From positions 104,901,254 to 104,965,253 of the forward strand of contig JAKGHH010000002.1 of assembly GCA_022828595.1 (NCBI GenBank): a stretch of DNA of 64,000 nucleotides, read 5' to 3'. Below, in pieces: positions 11,946-24,200 of the stretch. Origin of the DNA: Nelumbo lutea (Eukaryota > Streptophyta > Magnoliopsida > Proteales > Nelumbonaceae). The translations under genes were made by a program, and so were the position numbers. Position 1 is the stretch's first letter, and every line of letters begins with the position of its first letter. A model generated the notes under the pieces. That model did no database searches. It was not told where the DNA came from and worked only from the letters and a program-made list of their open reading frames with translations.

Positions 11946-12273
11946 CTTAGTGCGTGGAATCAAAACATTTCTAGGAACAGGCAGCCCTGTTGAAGTTGCA
12001 TATTCTTGAGCTGCTAAAAGCTTTGCCCTAGTGTAGCGAGTTCCCTCTACAAAAAGAGCCAACCAAAAGGGCCGAGGAAAGTCCTTCAATCGTCCAAGTC
12101 CTGCCTGCAATTACAATCATAAACAACTGAAATGAAGTTGGCAAGGTAGCCAAAACCACATACACAACTGCAGCAAGCATTTGACATGCTATTACCTTCA
12201 ATGTGCTTTCGTCCTTTGCCCAACTTCTTTCCAGAAAAACATATTCAGAGAACCACATTGACCAGCCTATAAC
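11946..12273 (-). CDS. LPAT2: LPAT exons 6 and 7
   Basis: Exon 6 is 12273-12196 (26 codons, [20 protein letters not shown]...STLK) and exon 7 12104-11946 (53 codons, [17 protein letters not shown]...). A 91-bp intron separates them. Exon 7 carries FVEGTR and RNVLIPRTK and ends in AAG/GTTAAA. The 3398-bp intron 5 before exon 6 contains a LINE fragment and unidentified repeat-like sequence. Confidence 0.93.
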
Positions 12274-15200
12274 CTGCATACAGTGATCACATCCCCATAA
12301 TCCAGGAGTAATTTAGATACCAGTTCTGTTTCTTCTTTTCTTTTTTTCCTTTTAAAACAGTAAAGTATAGTGTTGAGAAAAGATAAGTAAAAATGATACA
12401 AAGAGGGACCCCTGTATAGAGGATCTGTCACATTTGGGATAAACACCTGAAACAATATCCTCTAAAAGAACTGTATAGTATGTAACTTAAAGAATTTAAA
12501 AAAAAAATGAAGCGGTAAAAAAGGGCAAAGTTCCCTAAATTACAAAGCTCATGATTGACCAGTCAAGAACAGCATCCCACTATCCTTTTAACCACCTCTT
12601 TTACTATGAGCCCTGCTTGACTCTACCATTCCTTTATAGAATCTGGGAAACATCCCTTAAAGAGCTCCCAACATGACCCTCTTCATTCCTAAAAAACATT
12701 CCCCAATAAATGTAATTTCCTGATCCCTATCCCACCATACTTCTTAGCCACACACACCCTATTCCAGTTTTTTTCTTACTATCTTTTCCATAACAGATCC
12801 CACATTTTCTTCTCTAACAGAAGTACCACTTTTGCAGGAATTCCAACAAAGATAATTACTAAGTTGGTAAAACTGACAATAACCTCCCCCCTTCCGATAA
12901 AGGTATTTGGATTTCCATGAGATTAGTTTTTGTCCACTTTTTCCACATCGTGCCCCCATATTTATGTAGAGTAACATTTTACCCCCAATGCTTAGTTGGG
13001 AGCTTTCCTAGTTTACACTCCCATTTCTCCACCCACTCCTCTGTTTCAGCCACCTCATTACCTACCAACGTTTCACTTTTTGGATGTTTTATGTGGAGAA
13101 CTGTCACAGCTATGAACTATCTCAAGACAACTTGGAGATTAACCAACTGTTCATGTGATGCACTACAAAAAAAGAGAGTGCATCAGCAAACTAGAGAGTG
13201 CAGATAAGGCACATTAATTTCTCTGGAAGTTGTGAGCACAACTTCAGATTAGCCTTTCTCCAAAGGCTGATATCAAGATCCAATCTTGATCGTTCCTGCT
13301 TGAAAGAGGAGATCGAACTGGCAGTTATGGCGACGGCAATGAGAAAATAGCGCAATGGTGCTATGTTCTCTCTTCTGTATCTCTTGCTCTGAGAGTCAGG
13401 ATGTGATGTAGAGGTTGCCGCCCCCTCCTCCTTTTTTAATCTTAAAGAGATCAGTTCCTAATCCCATTAGGAGTTGCTGATCCAAATCTTATCTGGATCT
13501 GAATTCCCTTTAAGTGATAAGGGTAGACCCTTATCTTATCTGCAGATTAGATCAGCCCTCTCCTAATCTTATTAGGAGGTTTCCAGATCTAAATATCATT
13601 TAAATCTAGACTCTCTGAGTGGATAGGGTTCCTATCTGCTAATCTAATATCAAATCCGCCCCATAGTTTAACTGGTCAAATCAGCCCCGTTCGAAATGGG
13701 CTTTGGGCCCATGAAGCCTTAGTGCTCGTTATGCTTCTAAACTGCTCTTTGTATGGCGTGGGACCCAAGCATTGATCTACACATCAGCCACATGAATTCA
13801 GCCCAGCCTTTGTTACAAGGCCTGACCAAATACATTATTATGGACAGTGCACCCCCCGAGCCCATCGCATGGGACTGTGGGCAAATGCAAGATTAGCCCA
13901 TCATGTATTACCCTCAATGGTTTTGCACTTAACCTCTCAGCCCATAATGATCAAACACTGCCCGACAAGAGAGGACCTCTCCCTCGGCTGGAAGGAACAG
14001 TGTTGCACTCTCTACTCACATGGATCCCAGGAATTAAAACATTTTTGCAAACATTTAGAAACCGTAGTATATATATGTATATCTTTTATATAAATATATT
14101 TTGCAAAACAAAATTTCAACAATTGAAATCGGCTGCCGGCAGTCTTGGTTTCCATTAGAGATAGTGCATCCCCGATCATTACCTTTGGCCGACAAAATGG
14201 CTGATCCTGTCACTATGATCACCTACTCAGATGAATTCTCAAACTGTCACAACATACCTAGGTTTCGACCCCCTCTAAGGATCTCACTGATTGGCATATC
14301 AAAGACAGCCAAATCCAACACCTAGTGCAATATCATAATCGAGTCTAGGGGTCAGGTGTAACTTTCCGATTTTGCCCATCAATCTCCAAGGTCCAGGACA
14401 ATACTGGAAATCTGGTTTGATTCAGGGTTTCAAGTAAGCCTACACTGCATGTGCCTAAGGTCTCACCCTGGTGGCTGAGACAGACCACCCCAACATTTGG
14501 CAGCACACCAATGTCAGCCTTGGCAGGATAAATCTCCCCAGACTTATCCAATAGCTGTGAACATTCTAAACTAACATGAGTCTCATAAGTGTCCAGTTTA
14601 AGAGTATTACACAGAAACACACCACAAGAACACGAATCAAATATGTACTTTATTCATTTACAATAAATGTCATAATGTACATCATTCTGATTGGAGCTAA
14701 GGGCATACAACTGTCTAACAATCTTAAGCTGGTTTTCGATTCTTGAGATTGAGCAGGATGTAGAGAATCTGTTTGTATTTTGGTTCCAGGTTTCTTTTCA
14801 GGAGGGTGTTACAAGGCATAAGGATGTCAAGAGAATCTAAAAGCTAACCTGGTATGGTCAAGGCACAATAAAATAATCCCCTATTGCTCCCATCTAGACC
14901 ATTAGCAAGGTATACAGACATATACCAGCAAGGAAGACCATGATTAAAAAAACCTCCCACTATGACTACCTCCTCAAGGCATACACGCACATACAAATGC
15001 CAACAAAAATCACCTTAAAATGGCAAAAAAACAAAAAAGAAAATACAAGAGCTAATAGATCGGACAATATAAAAAATTCCAGAACAAGCAAGATTACCTA
15101 GGCCAACATGCTGAGAACAAAAGGAAGATCAATTCATAGCAAATACCAACATAGCGAATCCTAGGAAAAACATGCCAAATGACATGAAACTACATGATGA

Positions 15201-18200
15201 TAAAAAAATGGATATCATTCTATAAGAACACAAAGTCCCAAGTATTAGACTATAGCATCAAACAACTTCTATTTCTATAATACGAAAAAGGATAAGTTTC
15301 AAGAAAGACTAGGAAGCAATGTTGCACTGCCAATATACATATCCTTTTACTTTTTCAAGTTTTTAAATAGATAGCTTGTCTTTTAATGACATTATACATC
15401 TCCTACTCTACTATTATATGCCTATTGTTATAAGAGCAACAACAGTTGGCCTTCAGCAAATCCAATCAAAAGTAGCATTTATTTTTGAATTTTCCAAATT
15501 AGGATCACAACCCAATAACACAAAAGTGAACAAAAAAAAATAAAAGACCATAAGTCAATAAGAGATCAATCTCCAATGAAGTTTTACAATGATGCAATTG
15601 GATATCACATATGGTTTTCAGCCGGATATGGTGAGTAAAGCTACATTGTGTCAATATCAATAGAAAGATACCGGAAGAAACTTTGATGATTTCTTCATGA
15701 CGGCTAGAGTGCTACCAAGGCAACCTGAACGCTGGAAAAAAAGTAAACTAAATTACCATTACCAACTAATAACGGGAGAGAAAGTTAAGACATTAAAGTG
15801 AATCAAAAAACACAAACAGATATAAAACTCCCAATTTTATGTTGCATGTAGGTAAGGAATGGTAGTTCATAATGAGAGAAGACAAGTACCTGAGCTAAAA
15901 CCCATCCAACAAGCCAGTCAATGTCGCTTTTGTGATTGGATATGAGAAGAGCATGCTCCTTTCCTGGAATTTTCTCCAATTAATCTACGTACAAGGGTGA
16001 TCATTAACCACCCTCTCTATATTAGAGAGTAATGCTTAGTATTCAAGTAAACAAAAATGTCATGGACTTTACCCATTGATTGGAAAGTTTCAGAATCTGT
16101 GTACAGTTGGACCTGCAGACAGAAAATATTGCTCAGGTCAAAAAGTGAAATGCATAAATCACAGATTTGCAGATTGCAAAGAATGTTATTAGATCAAGAC
16201 TTACTATCTGAGGTGCAACATTGGTGACAAGAGCAAGTGCCCTAGGTAAAAAGCAAGGTTTAAAATGTCGATATCGACGGAAATGTTTACCCAAATATAG
16301 AACAAATGTTGGAAGTGTCAGGTGAAAATATTGTAAAAATTATAGACATTATGGAAATATTATGAAATGTGTGGAAATATGCAATGGTATTCTATATAAT
16401 GATAAAAGATGCATTAATACACCTTTCTAGACTATTATCTTCCACGATGCATGTCTTTTTCTTCTATTAAATAATTAGAATTAAATCATATAAACAACAT
16501 GAAGCATTTAATATTTTATTCTAATAAGTTATTAGTTTAAGTAATACTTTTATTATTATAAAAATATCTCACTATTTTTTGTTTCTATGAATAGTTTATC
16601 CCAAATATTAACTTTCTTACTATTTATTCATTTTTTATTGCTTTTATAACAAGGGCCTACAATATCACAATATAAACTATCTATTAAATCATATTTTTTA
16701 TGTTAAAAATGAAAACTTTTCATTAATATAAACTATAGTGTACAAAGATTGTGAAAACCTTATTTAGTCCTAGGTTACTATAGAGAAGAAGAAGAAGAAG
16801 AAGAAGAAGAAGAAGAGGGGTTCGACCAGTAGAGGAAAATCAGTCCTCTCTAGTCGACCCACTTGTATTTATCTCCAATAAACTTAGTTACAAGAGAGAC
16901 CATATTATCCCTCATAAGTGATGGGACACACAACTTAAACTTGAATAAAACAAACCTTTCACTCTCAAATAGATAAACTCAAATGACCAAAATACCCTTG
17001 TTATGTGAACTCTAACACTCCCCCTCAAGCTGGAGAGTATATGTCATATAGTCCCAACTTGTCACAAATATATCTACTTAGACTTGAGACAATCCCTGTG
17101 TAAAGAAATATGTGCATTGATTTCCCGAACTCACATGAGATGTGGTTATCACTCCACTGATCACTTTCTCTCTTACAAAGTGACAATCAGCCTCAATATG
17201 CTTGGTATTCTCATGGAAGACTGGATTGGAAGAGATGTGAACAACTACTTGGTTATCATAGTATAGTCTCATGGGTTTGTCAACTGAGAACCCCATCTCT
17301 TGTAATAAATTCTTCAGCCATACTAGTTCACATGTGGTATGAGCCATAACTTTGTACTCAGCTTCTACACTACTCCTTGCCACCACTGTTTGTTTCTTGC
17401 TCTTACAAATTACAAGATTGCCACCAATGAAGGTACAATGTTACCCTGATCTCTAGCAATCAGCATTTGTATACCCTACTATCTCAAGAGTCGCTCACTT
17501 TTGTATAGCAAACCACGACCACGACCTAGAGCACCCTTCAGGTACCTAACAATCCTTAGAACTTCTTCCCTATAAGGAATCCGAGGATGTTGCATAAACT
17601 GACTCACCATACTCACAGCAAATGATATATCTAGTAGGGTAATAGTCAAATAATTCAACTTTCCCACCAACCTCCTATATCTTCCAAGATCATCAAACTC
17701 TTCACATGCATCAACACTCAACTTGACATTCAGTTCCATAAAAGTCTCTGCTGGTTTAGACCTTAACAGTCTTGTTTCTTCAAGTAGGTCAAAGAACATA
17801 TTTTCTTAAAATTATACCCAAATCTTTATTTGAAGTAGTCTTTTTTTCATTATTACTGTCATCTTGACAATATCATCCGCATACCACAAGAAGATTTTTC
17901 CCATCTTTTGAGTCATGACTGAACACAGAATAGTCTTTCTAGACTATAATGATAAAAGATGCATTAATACACCTTTCTAGACTATTATTTCCACGATGCA
18001 TGTCTTTTTCTTCTATTAAATAATTAGAATTAAATCATATAAACAACATGAAGCATTTAATATTTTATTCTAATAAGTTATTAGTTTAAGTAATACTTTT
18101 ATTATTATAAAAATATCTCACTATTTTTTGTTTCTATGAATAGTTTATCCCAAATATTAACTTTCTTACTATTTATTCATTTTTTATTGCTTTTATAACA

Positions 18201-21200
18201 AGGGCCTACAATATCACAATATAAACTATCTATTAAATCATATTTTTTATGTTAAAATGAAAACTTTTTTAATATAAACTATAGTGTACAAAGATTGTGA
18301 AAACCTTATTTAGTCCTATAGTTCTAAAAGAGAAGAAGAAGAAGAAGAAGAAGAGGGGTTCGACCAGTAGAGGAAAATCAGTCCTCTCTAGTCGACCCAC
18401 TTGTATTTATCTCCAATAAACTTAGTTACAAGAGAGACATATTATCCCTCATAAGTGATGGGACACACAACTTAAACTTGAATAAAACAAACCTTTCACT
18501 CTCAAATAGATAAACTCAAATGACCAAAATACCCTTGTTATGTGAACTCTCTAAAGCTGGAGTATGTCATATAGTCCTTTGCACATATAATTTAGACTTG
18601 AGACAATCCCTGTGTAAAGAAATCTGTGCATTGATTTCCCGAACTCACATGAGATGTGGTTATCACTCCACTGATCACTTTCTCTCTTACAAAGTGACAA
18701 TCAGCCTCAATATGCTTGGTATTCTCATGGAAGACTGGATTGGAAGAGATGTGAACAACTACTTGGTTATCATAGTATAGTCTCATGGGTTTGTCAACTG
18801 AGAACCCCATCGCTTGTAGTAAATTCTTCAGCCATACTAGTTCACATGTGGTATGAGCCATAACTTTGTACTCAGCTTCTACACTACTCCTTGCCACCAC
18901 TGTTTGTTTCTTGCTCTTACAAATTACAAGATTGCCACCAATGAAGGTACAATACCCTATAGTTGATCTCCTGTCTGATATAGAACTAGCCCAATCAGCA
19001 TTTGTATACCCTACTATCTCAAGAGTCGCTCACTTTTGTATAGCAAACCACGACCACGACCTAGAGCACCCTTCAGGTACCTAACAATCCTTAGAACTTC
19101 TTCCCTATAAGGAATCCGAGGATGTTGCATAAACTGACTCACCATACTCACAGCAAATGATATATCTAGTAGGGTAATAGTCAAATAATTCAACTTTCCC
19201 ACCAACCTCCTATATCTTCCAAGATCATCAAACTCTTCACATGCATCAACACTCAACTTGACATTCAGTTCCATAAGAGTCTCTGCTGGTTTAGACCTTA
19301 ACAGTCTTGTTTCTTCAAGTAGGTCAAGAACATATTTTCTTCCCACCAACCTCCTACCCAAATCTTTCGTATTGAAGTAGTCCTATAGGAATTTCTTGAA
19401 TCTGTCAATTCCATTACTGTCACTCCCAATTATGACAATATCATCCGCATACACCACTAGAAAGATTTTCCCATCTTTTGAGTCATGACTGAACACAGAA
19501 TAGTCTACCTGACACTGTTTCATCCCAATTTTTTTCACTACTTCACTGAACCTATCAAACTATGCGCGTGGAGATTGTTTTAGTCCATAAATTGCCTTTT
19601 TGAGTCTACAAACCTTATCATCCTCCCCCTGAGCAACAAACCCCGGTGGTTGCTCCATATACACCTCAAGGAGATCACCATGCAATAAGGCATTTTTTAT
19701 GTCAAGTTGCAAACGAGGCCAATCATACATAGCAAAAAAAAACTGTCTTTTGAGAGTAAATGACTGTTTAGAATAGATGTAGAAATCAAAATAAAATAAC
19801 ATAAATCATTCTTCTAAGGAAAAGAAGATGAAGAAGAAGATGGCGGCAATAGGGGTTCAGAGTATGAGAGTTTTGAACCTTAATCTCAACTCTTACACCC
19901 CTAACACTATTTTATTAAGTTAAACTTGATAATTTACAGAGATGCCCTTAGTTGGGCAAAAAATTAAAAGAATATAACAAAGAAAGAATAGGCCCGGAAT
20001 AAGGCCCATTATAGCAAAGAACATAAAAAATAAAAATAAAAAAAGATAAACAGCCTATGGGCCATTCGGCCCATCTTCTCTACACTCCCCCTCAAGCTGA
20101 GCATAGATGTCAATCATGCCAAACTTGCCAGTATCATTCTGAAGTTTAACCTTGGGAATGCCCTTGGTAAGGATAACACCATTGGCTTAGTTCTGTCAAA
20201 TTCAATATGCTTAGTTCTGTCATATTGTACTGGGTTGTGAGCAATGTTGATGGCAGCCTGATTATCACAGTATAACACCATTGGCTTATCATGCTCAATC
20301 CCCAGTTCCTCCATCAATGATTTTAGCCACAATAGTTCAGGAACTCCACGTGCCATGGCTCTGTATTCTGCTTCTGCTGAAGATCGAGCAACATAGATCT
20401 TTTGTCATCAATGTTTCCAGCCCAGTCAGCATCTGTATAGGTTTCAAGTTTCATATGGCCATACTTGGCAAACAGAATTCCCTTTCCAGGGGAGCCCTTC
20501 AAATAACACAGAATTCGCTCTGCTGTTGCCATATGAGTATCCCGGGGAGCATGCATGAATTGGATGATGCAACTGACAGCATATGCAATGTCTGGCCGAG
20601 TCAGGCATAGATAAAGAAGTTTTCCAAGGAATCTCTGGAAGACTCCTTTGTCTTCTAACAATATTCCATCTGAAGCAGAGAGTTTATGACTCATATCAAT
20701 AGGAGTATCAATTGGTCTAAGCACCCATCTTCCTTGTTTCAGAGAGCAAATCAAGAACATACTTCCTCCGAGAGATAAGAATCCCACCCTTGGACCTACC
20801 AACTTCTATGCCAATAAAGTATCTCAATTCCCCCAAAATCTTTGATCTCAAACTCTAAATGAAGAAAAGATTTGAGATCATTAATTCCCGAGACATCATT
20901 ACCAATCACCATAATATCATCAACATACACAATCAGGTAAACTGTCAAGAATCCTCTCCTCTTCACAAAAAGAGTATGATCAGACTGTGCCTGTACATAG
21001 CCAAAGTTATCAAGAGCAACCCTAAACCTCTCAAACCAGGCTTTAAGGGACTGTTTTAGTCCATAAAAAGATCTCTTCAGCTTGTATACCTTTCCTTTCA
21101 TATATGTTTCATACATCCCTGGAGGAAGAAACATATAAACCTCCTCATGTAATTCTCCATTCAGAAATGCATTATTTACATCCAATTGATAAAGTGGCCA

Positions 21201-24200
21201 GTCAAAGTGAGTAGCCAAAGATAGAAGAACTCTCACAGAGGTCATCTTGGCAACAGGGGCAAAGGTCTCCAAATAATCAATCACATATGTCTTTGTATAA
21301 CCTTTTACAACCAACCTAGCCTTATACCTTTCAATGGTGCCATCAGCATGATATTTGATAATAAGACCCACTTACAGCCAACTGGATCATTCCCTTCAAG
21401 CAAATCAACCACTTTTCATGTGTCATTCTTGTGCAGGGCATCAATTTTGGATCTCATAGCATCCCTCCATTCTGGAATATTCAGAGCTTTTGACACAGAC
21501 CTGGGAATTGGGTTAGAGGCAACAGAAGAAAGGTAGACAAAATATGAAGGAGAAAGCAAACTACAAGAAAGGTGCTTGGAAATGCAATGTGCTACACTTC
21601 CTTTTTCCTTTCCTAATAGCAATGGGAATATCAAGGTCTGGAAAGGATGGCTCCGAAGGGGCTGAAACAGTACCTGTTGTCTCATCTGTAACTAGAAATG
21701 CATGAGACTCGTGTGTTGCAGGGGAAACAACTTGTTCATTTCTGGATCTTTGCCTTTGATACATCCTGGGATTAAAAAGAGGACAATGAGGTAAAGAGGG
21801 AGAAATAGGAACACTAGAATGAGAGTAGAATGATTTATCCTCTCTTGATTCATTTGAATGAGGAAGAGGCTCAGCAAAAGACTCAACTGAGACAGGAAGA
21901 GGAAGAGCAAAGACGTGACAAATCCTCCCCCTTTGGACAATGTCCCTCTAGAGAGGAACTATAAAAAGGAAAAAGCTCATCAAAAGTGACATCCTTTGTG
22001 ACATATCGAGTATTAGTCTTTGGATCAAAGCAATAGTAACCCTTCTGTATGGGGGAATAACCAAGGAAGATACACTTGTGAGTTTTTTGTTCAAATTTAT
22101 GTCTTTGGACACTAGAGATATGTACATAACAGGTGCAGTCAAAGACACGAATAGGAATAGAAAAAAGCTCCTTGTCGGGATAAAGGAGACTAAAAGGAGA
22201 CTTAAACCCCAAAACCCTGTATGACATACGGTTTATAAGGTAGGTAGCAGTGAGAACAGCATCACCCCAAAACTTTATAGGGACATGTGAGGCAAATTAG
22301 ATACTTCTTGCAACTTCAACAATATGTTTATTTTTTCTTTCAACAACTCCATTCTGTTCTGGGGTCCTGACACAGAAGCTTTGATGAATAACCCCTAAAT
22401 TAGTGAGATAGCAAGACAAGTTTTTCTCAAAATATTCTTTTGCATTGTCAGATCTGAAAATTTTAATCCTAGTATCAAAATGGGTTAGGACAAATTCATG
22501 GAATTGCCTCACAAGTCTAGGAACTTCATCATGGGATTTCATCAGGAATATCCAAGTAAACCGAGAAAATTCATCAATGAACAAGATAAAATATTTGTAG
22601 CCACCCATAGAGGGTAAATGGCAAGGCCCCCACGCATCAGAGTGCACAATATTAAAAGGAAACGAAGATCTGTTATTACTCAAGGGATAACAGTTTCTAC
22701 AATGCTAGCTCACAAGACTCACAATGAAGACTGGACAAACTAATTCCCTTAAACAGTTCAGGGAATAAATGACTCAACGCAAAAAAAATAAATATGACCC
22801 AAACGAAAATGACATAACATGACTCGACTGATAGACTCTGTGGATATAGATCCAAAAGCAGCTTTTCCAGGCTATTCAGGGCACTGTCCCGGAGTGTCAA
22901 GCAAGTATATTTCATTTGCAACACGGCCACTCCCAATCACCTTCTGAGACTCCAAATCCTGAAAAACACAGTAGGAATGGAAGAAGGTTACACAACAGTT
23001 TAATGACTTAGTTAGACTACATATAGATAACAAGTTTGTATTTAGTCTAGGTACATGAAGAGCAGAATGAAGGATCAATAAATCTGTAGCCTTAATGGTT
23101 CCCTTGCCGGAGATAGAGGCAAGAAAACCATCGGCAATGGTGATTTTATCACGTCCAGGAAGTAAATCATATGAAACAAACAAGGTAGAAAGATTGGTCA
23201 TATGATTGGCAGAAACCCGTATACCTGAATGAGCAAATTCAAAAGATGTTGAAATTTCTGAAGGGTTGGAAGAAGAAATCACACCCTCTAGGTGATTGAT
23301 CATCCTCCCAAATTTCTCATATTCTGCTTTCATGGATGCTAATTGTGCACTAGTTGTCATTTCTTCAGTTTGGTACTTGTCACTATCTAGACCAGCAGCA
23401 ACATTAGCACTCCCTACCCTTTTATTATAATACTTCTTCTGGAACCGAAGAGGAAGAAGCTCAGGATGTAATTTCCAACACTTGTTTTTAGTGTGTTTTG
23501 GCCTTTTACAGTACTCACAGACAACCTCTTTCTTCCCTGAGCCACTTGGAGTCCCTGCAACCCTTTTGGGTATCACTCCCATATAAGCAAAGTGATCATT
23601 TAGACCAGACCCTTGAACCTAGACAAGCCTTCTGCTTTCTTCACTACCTACCAAGGCGTATGCTTGTGACAGTGAGACACTATCCTTGGATAAAATATTT
23701 TGTTTTGTAATATCATACTCTGGGTTTAGTCCAGTTAAGAACTCAAACACCCTGTTTCTCTCAACCAGTTTTCTATAGGTCTCTACATCATTAGTGGTGT
23801 CCCAAGTTACAGCTTTTATCAAATCTGCTTCTTGCCACAAAGACTTCAGTGTTGAGAAGTATACAGCTAAAGGTTTCTCCCCCTGTCTTAAATTCTTCAC
23901 ATCACTTCTCAACTTGTAAGCTCTGGCCACATTTAATTTCTGGGAATAGGTATCAACAACACTATCCCAGATTTCCTTTGTTGAATTCATCCACAAATAG
24001 TGTTGACTAATCTGTAGCTACATTGAACTCACAAGCCACCCAATAACAGTATAATTTTCTTGCATCCACTTCTCATAAGATGGATCATCTTCTGAGGGAG
24101 ACTTTTTGCTCCTGGAGATAAAACCCCACTTTCCTCTACTACAGATATGAATCTTTACCGATTGTGACCATGCCAGATAATTAGTTCCATCCAACTTGAC

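Noticed and set aside
13440..13640. Clustered small inverted repeats as terminators or a riboswitch
   Set aside because: Eukaryotic intron; the CCTAAT/ATTAGG pairs look like worn repeat sequence and have no defined boundaries.
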